Origin: Cristatella mucedo
Lineage: Eukaryota > Bryozoa > Phylactolaemata > Cristatellidae
Direction: 5' to 3'
DNA: 64,000 nt
NCBI GenBank assembly: GCA_009760855.2
Contig: WPIO01000003.1
Span: forward strand, 6,014,501 to 6,078,500
Part shown: positions 26,929 through 37,720 of the stretch, one piece after another
How the letters are laid out: each line of letters begins with the position of its first letter
Position numbering within the stretch: the stretch's first letter is position 1
Program-made: the position numbers and the translations under genes
Notes under the pieces: model-generated
Databases searched by the model: none
What the model saw: the letters and a program-made list of their open reading frames with translations, nothing else
Told to the model about the DNA's origin: nothing

Positions 26929-26935
<7 letters not shown>
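26798..26935 (+). mobile_element. tRNA-derived SINE with LINE-like 3' tail (copy 1)
   Basis: The head has a Pol III A box (TGGTCTAGCGGTTAAGATGC at 26808-26827) and a B-box-like GGGCTCGAGCC at 26858-26868, in correct tRNA spacing. The body ends in GAAGCGCCTGAAAAGAGATT at 26883-26902 followed by AAGTTCTCTTGGGGCGC, which folds as an outer GCGCC/GGGCGC stem with an inner AGAGA/TCTCT stem. This tail resembles the 3' end of LINE family A in this window. An (AT)n microsatellite follows directly. Related copies lie at 37571 (+) and 58160 (-). Confidence 0.8.

Positions 26936-26972
<37 letters not shown>
26931..26972. repeat. (AT)n microsatellite at SINE 3' end
   Basis: About 20 AT dinucleotides directly continue the AATTATAT end of the SINE. 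It probably grew from the SINE's own tail. Confidence 0.95.
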
Positions 26973-26974
<2 letters not shown>

Positions 26975-27024
26975 TCAATAGTATCGTAGCCACTGGTGGT
27001 TTACCGCCGGGCTTTGTAGGAGTA

Positions 27025-27890
27025 ATGTAATGTAATGTATCTCCGTCAGTAACTCCACAAAGTCATAAAGACCATGTGGGTGTTACGCAGGCGAGTTTGG
27101 TATAGCACACTCATAGCCTAAGCGGCTTTCGGTACGCATTCGGTAGCCAGCAGACTTCGTCTCACGCAACAAAGAGAAAGTGGGAAGCATAGCAGAGTTA
27201 GGAGAGCAGTTGAGGTAGTGAGTAGCATAGAAGTAGCAGTTCAGGACCGCTGAAAAAGATGTGCCATAGTCGGCAGTTGGAGAGTAGATGTCGTTGCGTA
27301 AGAATTGTGAAGCGAGTTCCACAGTCTAGGACCTGCAGAGCTAAAGCTTCTGTCGCCAACTGTCTTTAAGCGGAGGAATGGGACAGCTAATTTATTGTCC
27401 ACACAGGACCTGAGGGCGCGAACAGGCTGGAACTGATGCATTAGTTCAGCTAGGCATGAAGGAGCCAAGCCGTGGCGGGCCTTGTGGGTCAGCGTAAGAA
27501 CTTTGCTCTGTATCCTTTGCTCAACCGGCAACCATCCTAGCTCTTTCAGCAAAGGAGACACGTGCTCAAACCGCTGGGACTTGAAGACCAGCCTTGCAGC
27601 CATATTCATAGTCCGCTGTAGTGGCATAATAGCTTTCTTTGGTAGCCCAGCCAAAAGGGAATTACAATAATCAAGCCGAGACAGAACTAAAGAGCTAGTT
27701 AAATTTTTTACAAGCCACTGTGGGAGACAGCTTCTAATCTTGGATTGGGATCGGATGTGATGGCTAGCTGTAGAGGCAGTCTTCTGAATGAAGCTTTTGA
27801 AATTGAGGCAGCTGTCGAACACGACACCTAGATTACGAGCACGTGGTGAAGGTCGCACAATAACATCACCTATTTCAACAGCAAAGCCTT
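27025..27890 (-). mobile_element. LINE family B, 3' fragment b2
   Basis: This is the best-preserved copy of the second CR1/L2-type family's 3' half. On the minus strand 27858-27241 is open for 205 codons. It covers the RT thumb and C-terminal part: RARNLGVVFDSCLNFKSFIQ at the start, LVLSRLDYCNSLLAGLPKKA, then LLKELGWLPVEQRIQSKVLT, and a C-terminal GDRSFSSAGPRLWNSL. The 3' UTR runs down to about 27025 and carries the ACTCCACAAAGTCATAAAG motif shared with b1. The element is truncated at its 5' end near 27890. One ORF could still be translated from a surrounding transcript, but it lacks the RT palm, so no activity is expected. Confidence 0.85.
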
Positions 27891-28289
27891 TTAGAGAATA
27901 TTCTCTTAGATAAAGACTCGTCTTTCAAGTTTCATTCGATTGGTTAAATGTTATTCAATTTCCGGGATCTAATAGTAAAGCCCAAGCCCTGCATAATCAA
28001 GTTGAGTGGTGATGGTCTGGTGGCAAGTCATTATTTATTACCACTCAAGCAGCCTATTGACTTACATTAAAATCTGGTACTTACTTGCTGCCACACTCAT
28101 TATCTAGCTCTGCAATGTATAGCAAAAATAGTTTCTCTGCTAGTTTTGCATCGCAGTTGCTGCTCTTTTTGGTCGTCTGCTGTAGTTATTCCAGTAGATA
28201 ACAGAAAATCAATTGGAGACTTTAGAAATATTATTGTTGATGCATTTGTTTATCACCGTCAGCGATCTTAATTTATTGACAGGCACATT

Positions 28290-29075
28290 AAATGACCTGC
28301 AAAGGAAGCATGATTGAATGGTTGATGGTAGCATGTTTTGGTTAACACGGTGAGAGGCTGCATGCACACGGTAGCATGCAAATATAGTTAGTGGCAGCAT
28401 TCAAAGAGTACTCGCTTTCAAGCACATATAGGACGAATAAAGCGAAATTACTAAATGATAATAAATATATACGCTTCAGCTTCATTTTAAACGTCGTAAG
28501 TCAGGGCATCCCCTAGCGCTGGTCGGTAGAGAGTTCCAGGCTTTTGGAGCATAAGCACTAAAGGCATTTTCTCCAAAATATACGATCTTCGTATGAGGTG
28601 GATCTCAGTAATTGGAATCCTTAAAGCTCGTGGTGCTATGCTTAGACGTGTGGGTGAGTGGATCTGATAAGTACGCTAGAGTCGAAGGATGGCCAGGACA
28701 AAAGCAGAGTGACAAAAAATTTAAAGTCATACTCTGCTCGATAGCGAGCCAGTGAAGTTCAGGTAGAAGTCGTGTGTTGTGGCATCTGCGACGCTAACGA
28801 CTGACCAGCCTTGCTGCTGAGTTTGACAAAGGTGAAAGTGCTTGGGTACACAGAAGGGTAGACCAGCAAGCAGTGAATTACAGATGTCAAGATGTGATGT
28901 CATAAATGCATGGAAAGCTAGATTATGTAGCTAAAAATAGGCAGACTTGACTGCTTTGCTGATGTGGTCGTCAAGTAAAAGGTTGCTATAGTAAAGGATA
29001 GTTATATTTGGCGCAGATTTACAAGAAAATGTTCTGGCAGAGCCAATTTAGAATATGAGTTTTCCAAAAGCACTC
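28290..29075 (-). mobile_element. LINE family A, old fragment a4
   Basis: The minus strand matches the 3' UTR and C-terminal RT nucleotide sequence of family A: the GCATGCAAATATAGTTAGTGG motif near 28371, GAGTTCCAGGCTTTTGGAGC at 28531, and AGCCAGTGAAGTTCAG at 28746. Stops occur every few codons, so this is one of the oldest copies. The hairpin tail is missing. Confidence 0.7.
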
Positions 29076-29379
29076 ATTTTTCCGGAATAATAAACTATAA
29101 TGATCATAAAGACTTTTTCAATAAAAAATTCTATATGCTGTGTTTAATAAAAGTAAGAGAAACAGCATGATTCTACGCTTTGTATATTTTATTTAATCAG
29201 AGCGCGATTAGTCGCATGCTGGATCAATTGGTGTAGAAACTAAGCGATTTTTTACAATCCTTCCTTTCTCAAAAAACCACGAGAAAGGAAGCCTTAGGTA
29301 AGATTGAGGACAGTGGCCACCCAATCTTTCAGCAGACTGATGCTATGATGCATACAAATATGAGCTAATTTAACAGCCT

Positions 29380-29530
29380 CGTATGTACTGTGACAGAATA
29401 GCGTGTATGGCTATCACAACCGCATGCAGAGGTAATAAAGGATCGCCCACTGCAGAATTCGAACCCTCGACCTCGGGAACGAGGTCATGGAAGACAGCCT
29501 CATTATCAGGTGTGCCATCGATGCTAATTA
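29380..29530 (-). mobile_element. SINE-like tRNA-derived element
   Basis: On the minus strand GGCACACCTGATAATGAGGC (29518-29499) acts as an A-box-like segment and GAGGGTTCGAATTCTGC (29467-29451) as a canonical B box. A unique body follows down to about 29380. The spacing is that of a tRNA, and the flanks show no tRNA acceptor stem, so a SINE is more likely than a working tRNA gene. It belongs to a different SINE family from the copy at 26798. Confidence 0.5.
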
Positions 29531-29604
29531 TGGAGTAGCATGCATCTCCACTCTCTCGTCTGCGTGCTTTCACCTTGGCAAAACCCTTCTGAAATCTGGT
29601 CTCG

Positions 29605-29690
29605 CAAGACGAAGGGCATTGCCCCAAAGCTAGTCCATGCATTCGTGACCTTCCGACAGAACTTTGGTTTCTCCCTACCGATTCAGCTCT
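29605..29690 (+). mobile_element. Small relic of LINE family A
   Basis: On the plus strand [20 protein letters not shown] echoes the family A segment around [13 protein letters not shown]. Only about 80 bases match. Confidence 0.4.
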
Positions 29691-30019
29691 TGTGGGAAAT
29701 ACGCATTGGGGACACAAGCCGACGGCTGCATGTTGTAGGAGAGCTAGAGTCCGGATTGGCTATACGTCAACCCCACAAATTAAATACTTCTTGCATATGT
29801 CACAGTGCTATTTTCTTAACATGTCCTCCATAATTAAAAGCACTGATCGTGCATTTATTGAGGAAAGAGGATTGAAATTTATCAGCTGCTGATTGCTGTC
29901 CCTCCCTCAATCTTAGAGGAGTAGGCATTTACAGAAAGTAGCTAAATAATCTTTACAAATTTAAGCAAAATTGCACTCTTTGTTCCTACTCACATTAGAC
30001 TAAGGGCTCCACATTGTAA

Positions 30020-31112
30020 TACAATAATGATAATAGTAATAATAATAATGCACTTGATAAAGCGCCCTCAGAGAAATTAATCTTTTTCTAGGCGTTTTAC
30101 ATTTGCTGCAAAGGGAAATGCAATTGAATGGTAAGTAATATTATGTTTGATGAACAAACAAAATGAATAACATGGTTAGCGGTGACATGCACAGGGTCAG
30201 GACGCAAATGTGGTTAGTGGCAGCATGCACAGTGTCAGCACACATAAGCACACGAAGGACAAATCACAGGTATTCACTAAATGCTGTCCTAAATAGGTGT
30301 GCTTTTAAATTCTTTTTTATGTGGTCAGGTCAGGGGATGTTGTGATGCAAGTCAGGAGGGAGTTCCTAGCTTTGGGAGCATATGAACTAAATGCATGGTC
30401 TCCAAAGGATTTGAGGTTTGTACGGAGTATTTTTAGACTTTTAGTGTCCAAAAAGTGGGTGGTACGATGCATGGCCTGATGAGGGAGTATATCTGAGAGA
30501 TAGGCTTGAGCCAAAGAATGAAGTGACCAATGAGTCAAAGTGAGTCAATGACAAAACCTTGAAGTCAATCCGTTGCTTGACGCAGAGCCAGTGAAGTTCG
30601 GCGAGAAGTGGTGTAATGTGGCACCTGCGACGCTCACGACAGACAAGCCTAGCTGTGGAGTTTTGCACTAGCTGCAATCGTCTGATCACACATGCCAGTA
30701 GGCCAGTGAGCAGTGAGTTGCAGAAATCGAGACGGGATGTCACGAATGCATGTACCAACTTTTACGTGATATCCTTACCTAAACAAGCCCGAATTTTAGC
30801 AATGTTATGAAGCTGAAAATAGGCTGATGTCACTGTGGAGCTGATATGCACGTCTAACGAGAGGTCGCTTTGGACTATGACACATTGATTTCGAGCTGAT
30901 TCAACTGGAGATCTGCTGGCAGAGCCAATTTTGAGCTTCATCGTTTCCAATTTGTGAATCACATCTGGTTTTCGCATAACTAGTAAGTTAATGTTATCGT
31001 CATTTAGTTTTAGAAAATTTGCTGCCATTCATTTGCAGATGTCATCAATACATGCAGCAAGTGAGTTGAGAGAATTTGAGGTGCTCGGAGGCTGGGAGGG
31101 ATCAAAGCAAAG
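30020..31112 (-). mobile_element. LINE family A, 3' fragment a5
   Basis: On the minus strand the element ends at 30020-30050 with a TAATAATAAT tail next to the family hairpin (30051-30095). Reading up, the 3' UTR is followed by the C-terminal RT part: [20 protein letters not shown] around 30640-30590, [16 protein letters not shown] around 30735, and FLKLNDDNINLLVMRKPD around 31015-30960. The copy is truncated just upstream of the region coding for the YADD-LYLCFDPS segment, at about 31110. A few frameshifts are present. Its truncated 5' end lies within about 10 bases of a foldback element. Confidence 0.85.
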
Positions 31113-31121
31113 GTACAGTTA

Positions 31122-31713
31122 TAGACCGTCCGAAAGTAAAATACAGAGCAGAAGGTGTTCAGCCATGTGTTCACCTGACAGACTCGCTCAAAGTTCCGAA
31201 CTCTCCAAATTCATTGTCATTGGCAATCTCTCATTTACTTAAGTAATACATTTACATTTACTTGAGTTTATTCCAGGTGCCTTTTGATAGGTATTAATAA
31301 ACTGGGTATACGATTACTAAATACCTGGCTCCTTTAGCATGAACAAATTAAATTGTTTATCTGTCACTCTGTAGCTAACAGTGGGCTTCGGAAGACTAAA
31401 AAGTAGCTACGGCTCTCGTCGTTGAAGAACAATCTGGTTCGGCAAACGTGTTTATGCCCAGGAATTACGTAGAGGGGCACGTACGCGAAGTGATTGGTAA
31501 CTTTTGATGGCAACACAATTTGCATGCCAAATATATCTGTGGAACTATTGCTGCCGACTGGAGTTTCTGAATCTTTGAAGACTCTTTTTAAGGTTTTGTA
31601 ATGAGAAATCACCAATGACCATTAATTTGGAGAGCTAAGAACTTTGAGCAAGTCTGTCAGGTGAATACATTGCTGAATACCTTCTGCTCTGTATTTTCCT
31701 TTCGGACCGTCTA
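31122..31713. mobile_element. Foldback/MITE-like element with ~115-bp inverted arms
   Basis: The left arm 31122-31238 begins TAGACCGTCCGAAAGTAAAA. It is repeated in inverted orientation at 31713-31599, whose reverse complement begins TAGACGGTCCGAAAGGAAAA. The arms agree by eye over most of their length, including ATACAGAGCAGAAGGT, CACCTGACAGACT and CTCTCCAAATT. The 360-bp centre has no long open frame. No target-site duplication is clear, so the superfamily is unknown. Long inverted arms with a non-coding centre fit a non-autonomous DNA transposon. Confidence 0.65.
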
Positions 31714-32012
31714 CAAAACGGCGATAAAAGTAATTAAAAAAGGTACAGAAACAATTTGTCTCTAAATGTGGGAAAACATTTTAATACGACGCAAACTATA
31801 AAAGTGTTTGTGATGAAGATTCCGAACTTGTTGTTTCTGAAACAGATAATAATTGATTGAGTGTGTAAATGAATATCGCAGATGCCTAAATAGTATACCA
31901 CTACGCTGATAACGCGACAGTAAGAACAGAGGGCAGCGTGTGATCGGGCACTACAACTTACAGACTCCTGGGTCACGATATTTAAAAAAGTCTCAGCGTG
32001 CTCTTAAAAAGC
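31714..32012. other. Probable 3' UTR/flank of the downstream-reading exon
   Basis: AT-rich sequence directly 3' (on the minus strand) of the GC-rich terminal exon that ends at 32013. No repeat was recognised. Confidence 0.3.
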
Positions 32013-32100
32013 CTAGCCACCGCTCGCCGTAGGCGGCGCGGCCGCGGCCGACAGGTTGGCGCCGCCGCTGCCACTGCTGCCGACTGCCGAAGACGATAGG
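32013..32100 (-). CDS. GC-rich terminal exon, Ser/Gly/Ala-rich C-terminus
   Basis: Read on the minus strand, a textbook acceptor (GCTTTGTTTTTTCCAG, a T-rich tract) precedes an 88-base open segment. After one base that completes a split codon it encodes LSSSAVGSSGSGGANLSAAA, then a short Ala/Pro/Thr/Ser/Gly end and a TAG stop at 32015-32013. The segment is very GC-rich in an AT-rich setting, with GCG, GCC and GGC codons, as in the low-complexity tails of animal transcription factors and RNA-binding proteins. The protein itself is not identified and no upstream exon with a matching phase-1 donor was found; it should lie at higher coordinates. Chance GC-rich DNA is the alternative, but the stop placement and acceptor favour an exon. 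Confidence 0.45.
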
Positions 32101-33085
32101 CTGGAAAAAACAAAGCACTAGGGGATCGCACCCGGATGTTGCACCCTGATATTGCACCTTTCCCTAGTCGTCTTGATTGACTTGAAAGAGAGCTCGATTA
32201 AACGCGGCTTGTATTCGCGATACATAATACCAAAATAAAATGGTGATACAATAGGAAATAAAATGCAGGCAGATTAGTGACCTGGAGTGTAAAGTCGTCA
32301 CATGAAAAATCGAATTCGAGACTCTTAAGATTGCACGGCAGAGGAGCAGCTCTTATTTCGGGCGAAGCTGCAGTGCTGAAGAATTTACCGGGTGAGGATT
32401 CAGTGAGCGCTGACGGAGAGCAAGCGAGCGAGTGAGCGAGCGAGCGAGAGAGGCCCCACGACGCCTCTTTTTTTATTGATGCGAGGCAAGCGTGAGCCGA
32501 GAGAGAATTTGAAGCAGGCGGAGAGAAGCTAAAGTGTGCTCGCGGAAATCGTAGCTCATGAAGTTTGTTAGGCAGATCGTGCAAGTAGCGTTTGGCCCAA
32601 CTGTATGCTCCATATTTCAATCTGGACGGATAAGGAAAAAACATGACTGGCACAAATGTAAAAGTGGCCAGCACTCCCATATCGCTTGTCGGAAACATTT
32701 GGGAGACTGTGCTCATCCAGCAGACTACCGGTCGGCCGGACGTGGTCTGCCACAGGGCTTGACTCGCCGCCTGCCATCTCTAGCCATTGTGCTACATCCA
32801 ATGAGGGTGATCTAGTCGTGGTCGTGTTCAGTGGTGCTCTAAGTTTTGTGTTATTTTAAAAAAAGTGGCAAGAAATTTCGCTCGCCCTGCTGAAGCGGAT
32901 GAAGCACACCAACGTCCACAACCAACCAGCTAGAGCCAAACTCCCTGGGCGACTGTCGTCGGGATAAGAGTGCAGGTGGACCCCAAAATAGGTTTACGGT
33001 GATACCTCAATAAATAGCTCCCGACTGAATCCATGAAATTCAAAATGTAATGACATTTATAAAGAAGCTTAAAATGCATCGACAA
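32101..33085. other. GC-rich island with purine repeats, unassigned
   Basis: Composition stays GC-rich and CpG-bearing to about 32830. It includes a degenerate GAGC/GAGCGA run at 32415-32450 that looks like 5' UTR sequence. Opposing open frames (172 codons minus at 32716-32198; 85 codons plus at 32558-32815) overlap, so at most one is real. A promoter or 5' exon is possible; no TATA box or conserved peptide was found. Confidence 0.3.
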
Positions 33086-33121
33086 TCTTAGTATATATAT
33101 ATTATATATATATATACATAG

Positions 33122-33217
<96 letters not shown>

Positions 33218-33230
33218 CTATGTATTTAGT
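33086..33230. repeat. Long (AT)n tract bounded by a perfect inverted repeat
   Basis: A run of more than 45 AT dinucleotides is flanked by TACATAGATAAT on the left (33114-33125) and its exact reverse complement ATTATCTATGTA on the right (about 33214-33225). The whole tract is self-complementary and could extrude as a long hairpin. Confidence 0.9.
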
Positions 33231-35460
33231 GGCTCATTGTAATTCTTCCACTGTCACCACAAGACTGCTGACACATAGGGTAGTAACGCTAACCGCATGT
33301 TGTATGTTGTCATTTTCTGTGTCACCCGCGACCATGCTTTGCTTTCAAAATCGCTACTCCTACCATTAATCATTCGATCATGCGTCTTAAACAGCAAATT
33401 TAAAGTGCCGGAATAAGATTAATACGTCTCATGGCGCTTTAAATAATGTATTACTAGTAATATTACAAATGCAGAATTTATTTGCATTCCGTTCTGCTCA
33501 GTCGTGATTTTTTTATAGGCTGGCGTTCATTTGTTTACCTCATAGTTTGACCATTTACTTGTAAGCATCTAGATGTGGAGAAAACCAATGGAAACCAATT
33601 ACGTTGACTGGATGAGAATGCTTTTCATGGCAAGCTACATTTGCAGCTTTGTCAAGAATATGAACATCCACGTAGGAGCAATTACTCCCTAAGTGCACAT
33701 GCTAAATGCTATGAGCCATTTGAACCCAATCGCAGTCATAGCATCAGAAATTGAATGATGCACCAGCAAGCTATAGTCATCTGGCTAAATTTATCCATCC
33801 CGAACGTTGCCATCAGTACCTCACCAGTGCACGGCCAGTATTTAATAAATGAGCTATACCTAACTAACTTCATCCAAACATTTTCTTTCAAAAGATTATA
33901 AAAAGGGCAGTGTCAAGAGAACAAAGAGATCAATGTTAGGCTGTCCTCATACAAGTTACACGTACATGTTAGAATATTTAAACTAATGCCTGAGCATGTC
34001 CTCAGAACCATTTGCGTCTATGATTCCAACTGTGGCGAAAATGACGGATGTTATTCGTTTGAAAATTACTAGCTTAGATGGCGTATACCTGACTGAACCA
34101 CTGAAGGCGTGAGATAATCATATGTTTGCTTAATATTCGCAGAACGACAAAAGTTACGAAGTCGCTCATGGCAGCTCCTTCCAAACAATGGCGGCTGCTC
34201 AAGAGTCTGAATCTGGCTTCGTCACTGCATGACCAGCGTGGAACTATCCAATTAATACTTAATCAAAGACGTCATCCAATGTATGTGGCTCTGCACTGCA
34301 CTTTTTGTGATGTAAATGGAGCCTTTTTATCGTCGCCTCCCACATGAGCTCCTCCTCAATAAATATGGCCATAGTGATTTTCAATGTGCATGCGTCTTTG
34401 TCATTCGGGTAGCTTCAGCCCATATCAGCCTGTCACTGTCAACACCAACAGCACATCGGTTGTGCAGGTGTGTCAATTGCCAGCCAGGCTCACAGCGACA
34501 CTCCTTGCTAGCCAATTGTCAGCCCAACATCAATACTCTTGAATCCTACTAGAGGTAATGACTTTCAAACAGGCATGACAGGTTGTTGATTGAAAATTGA
34601 CTCAGCAGATTTGCAACATTAGGAACTGTTGTAAGCATCAATATAAAGTGAACAAACTACTGCTACACCCTTACCTTAATGCATGGAAGTCACCCCATTT
34701 ACTTTGAAAGCGTTTAGATGGTAAACAATTTACTGCTATTTCTATTTTGCATTCCCATAGGTAAAATACATATCTAAAATAATGTACCATGCAGTTTTTC
34801 TGGAAACTTCTTCGCATTAAATGAGAAATTAAGGATATTTAAGCATAGGCTGGGCAATACATACAATAACTACTGACCCTTCCTATCTGGCATACAGCAA
34901 TAGATGTAAAGATAGTTTTTGAAAGTTAGAAGCTATTTAGAGGTTAATGCACTCGCCCAAAGTCTGCAAACCTATATTGATCTTGATTGACATCTCATCA
35001 TAAAAAAATACAAGAAGTGCGCCATGCAAAATGATGGTGCTAATTTCTTGCATTAGCTCCATCTTTTCTGTTGACGTTCTGCAAGTGTCTCGGGCCACAT
35101 CACTCGTTTCATCTTCCAACCACAGTGTCTGCCTAGCTGGGTCTTTGCAGTAAGCCTGCAAGTTTGCTTTCACAAAGCAAGTCGGCTTTTTCAGACCGAG
35201 CCAATGACTGTAAATGGACCTGCTTCGAGTTGTATCTCTACAAATAGTTAACTTACCTCAGCTGAGTTGACTTTCTTCTCTCTGCCGTCCGTTGGGCTGA
35301 TATAATTTTTTTTAATTGGTGGCGAATAAGCGTTCCGAAAACCTCACAGTTGGCTATAACGGACATCAGCCAACTCTGGCCTTCAGGCTAGTTACGGCCT
35401 ATTTAGTACTCTAGTTGGGCCTAAAGCTCCCCTAGTTGTTTATTTTTGAATCCAGCCTAA
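33231..35460. other. AT-rich non-coding stretch
   Basis: No gene was recognised. A Cys-containing frame at 34316-34552 (+) ends CRCVNCQPGS and superficially suggests an EGF-like repeat, but the cysteine spacing is wrong. Confidence 0.35.
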
Positions 35461-36790
35461 TTGAATCGTTGCAGCATTATTCCTTTTAAATACTGCAAGT
35501 TGAGCTCAAGCTGTGCCCGTTTTTATTTTTACTACTCTGGCGCTTGTTTGAAACAGATGCACCTGATCTGGGGAGGGAGAGTATTGTCTACCCCAATAAA
35601 TGCCCTGCGCCGCTCCGTGCCTCTGTTTCGACTGGTTGTCTGTTCGTCTAATAACGCCCGCTCTGTCGAACTGGGGGGGGGGGGCGGTGGATGAGAGGGC
35701 GTGGTTTCTTCTGGCCTCTTCTGCTTTCTTGACCTCCTGAATTGGTGAAGTAGTCCGAAAATCTTGCCGACATCTAGGCTACATAATGGAATAGGATAAA
35801 AAATGTAGACGCTCGCACCGTTCGTGGGGTAAAAATATGCTTTAGCCACCCAGCAATCAGCCATTGCATACCTCTGAGGAACAAATAGACTTGCACTGTC
35901 TTACAAGCATCGCTCCAGCGTCAGATTTGGACTTGCTGGTGCATTCCGTCGCCACCACCGAACACTCAGCATTAGAAATATGCACTGTTTCTCTGAACGC
36001 GAACTTTATTAAGTACCCTAAATTTGAGAACTCTGACAGGAAACAATTCCCTTTGCTGCCGCCTACTGATCGTCCTTCTTCGATCACGAGCGGCCCGTTT
36101 CCTGTGGACTTGCTTTGCTGACTCTCAGTAGTTTTGTCACGGAAGACAATGCTGCGCATTCTTGCCGCTAGAAAAAAGTTAGCCACCTTGTCACTTGACG
36201 CATGTGGACCATCTTGCGGCGTGACGGACTATCCCGCTTTAATTAGTAGAAAAAGGTTCATTAATCTCAAATTGTTCACATTTGCCTCAACCATGAATAT
36301 TTGATACGACAAAATAACCATGTTTAGTTATCCAATTATTTTCTGCCTATTAGTGTACGATCCTGGTTGTCTTTTCATTACTCGGCTTCTAATTTTTCTA
36401 TTCTTTTAAGGATGTTTGAGAAATTCTATGAAGCAGCTATTATTTTATTCTGCCTTTAATTTGAGAGCACACAGAAAGAAGCTTATTTTCTTGCTCAGAC
36501 ACAAAGCACAACACCGGCGACAGATTTGAAGGTAAATCAAGCGTCCTTAAAAAAACTCATTATTTCCTAAGCTTGATAATGTTGCTGAACTCTTAAAGTC
36601 CATCTAAAGCGAGCTCCATCAGCAGATGCATACATTTAATTTTTCCCCTGGCCTATTCTGTATTCTGAAAGTGCTAGGTTGCTTCAAAATAATGTATGTA
36701 GACCTAAAATTACTGCCATAGGCAACGCCATTTCCCTTTAAATTACAAAATAAATGTTAAAATGTTTACAAAAATTTAGCAACTTTGTAT
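35461..36790. other. Mixed region with possible but unproven exon
   Basis: On the plus strand 35864-36121 is open for 85 codons with a balanced composition (SEEQIDLHCLTSIAPASDLD near the start, PFPVDLLC at the end). On the minus strand an overlapping 109-codon frame exists. No splice site or domain decides between them. A poly-G run lies at about 35671-35682. Confidence 0.2.
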
Positions 36791-36933
36791 TTAAGTGAGA
36801 TTTCCGTGGCTATTTCCTCCACCTCCTGGCTTCCTAAATATTAGTCAAGAATGCTGTTACTCTCGTCAGCAAGCTGGAGTTGATCCCGAAAGTTTCCCTC
36901 GCCGTTATTTTGTCACTTTTTGTCACGTTCGTC

Positions 36934-37020
36934 CTTTTCTTCCTCTTCATCCTCCGCTTTCTTTTCTTCCTCTTCATCCTCCGCTTTCTTTTACTTCCTT
37001 TTCATCTTCTATTTTTTTTT
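36934..37020. repeat. 27-bp pyrimidine-rich tandem repeat (three units)
   Basis: The unit CTTTTCTTCCTCTTCATCCT plus CCGCTTT occurs at 36934 and 36961 without change. A diverged third unit lies at 36988, followed by a T-run. The 130-codon plus-strand frame spanning it (36795-37187) owes part of its length to this repeat. Confidence 0.85.
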
Positions 37021-37570
37021 CTACTTGCTTAAACATTTTTGATTGCGCGTTTTCGCATTTGATGGAACCGGTGGCAGCCAAACGACAGTATATGCAAACG
37101 TCGCGCGCTTCTTACAATTACACATGCGTCTTTGAAGAGCCCGCACCACTAACCAAAATGTTCGCACTGAACTTGATTGCATTTTAGTAGTCAAGTCAAG
37201 CCGATTATTTAAGGATCTTGCGCAAGAGTATGGTTTAGAAACGTGCACATAGAAATGGTGGCAAAGTGCTTTGCCCTTTGCTGTGCCGGCAGTAGTACCT
37301 TAACTACAGCTGTACTACTACATTTATGTAAGAAATTCATTAAAGATGCTCTGTAAATCCGAATGTAAGACATTCAAAAATGCCTATTTGGAAATAAATT
37401 AAAAATCTACGCACTCCTACCACTAATAGTCCGTCATAAATGGCCAGCAAGCTACTGTACAAAGACGTTACGACACAAGCAGAGCTGAACCAAACTCTAC
37501 TCCGGAACCCGCCTTCGCAACCAGGCATGGATATTTTTTGCGGACCTTAATTCTCTTTCTAAGAAAAGGC

Positions 37571-37720
37571 TGGGATAAGCTGATTCGGTTCAGTGGTTAA
37601 GGTGCTAACCCCAACCAAGGTCTGGCTGAGGTCGTGGGATCAAGCCCGGAGGCATACATGAAGCGCCTGAATAGAGATCAAGTTTTATTTGGGCGTTGTA
37701 CAAAGGAATTATATATTTTT
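37571..37720 (+). mobile_element. tRNA-derived SINE with LINE-like tail (copy 2)
   Basis: This is the same family as the SINE at 26798. It has an A box in TTCAGTGGTTAAGGTGC (37588-37604), the linker ACCAAGG...GGCTGAGGTCGTGGG, a B-box-like GGGATCAAGCCC, and then GAAGCGCCTGAATAGAGATC and TTTGGGCGTTGTACAAAGGA. The hairpin tail is mutated in the right arm, so this copy is older than copy 1. Confidence 0.75.

Noticed and set aside
34316-34552. Cys-rich plus-strand frame resembling an EGF-like domain
   Set aside because: Only a C-x-C-x2-C cluster is present. The six-cysteine spacing and flanking splice sites are missing.
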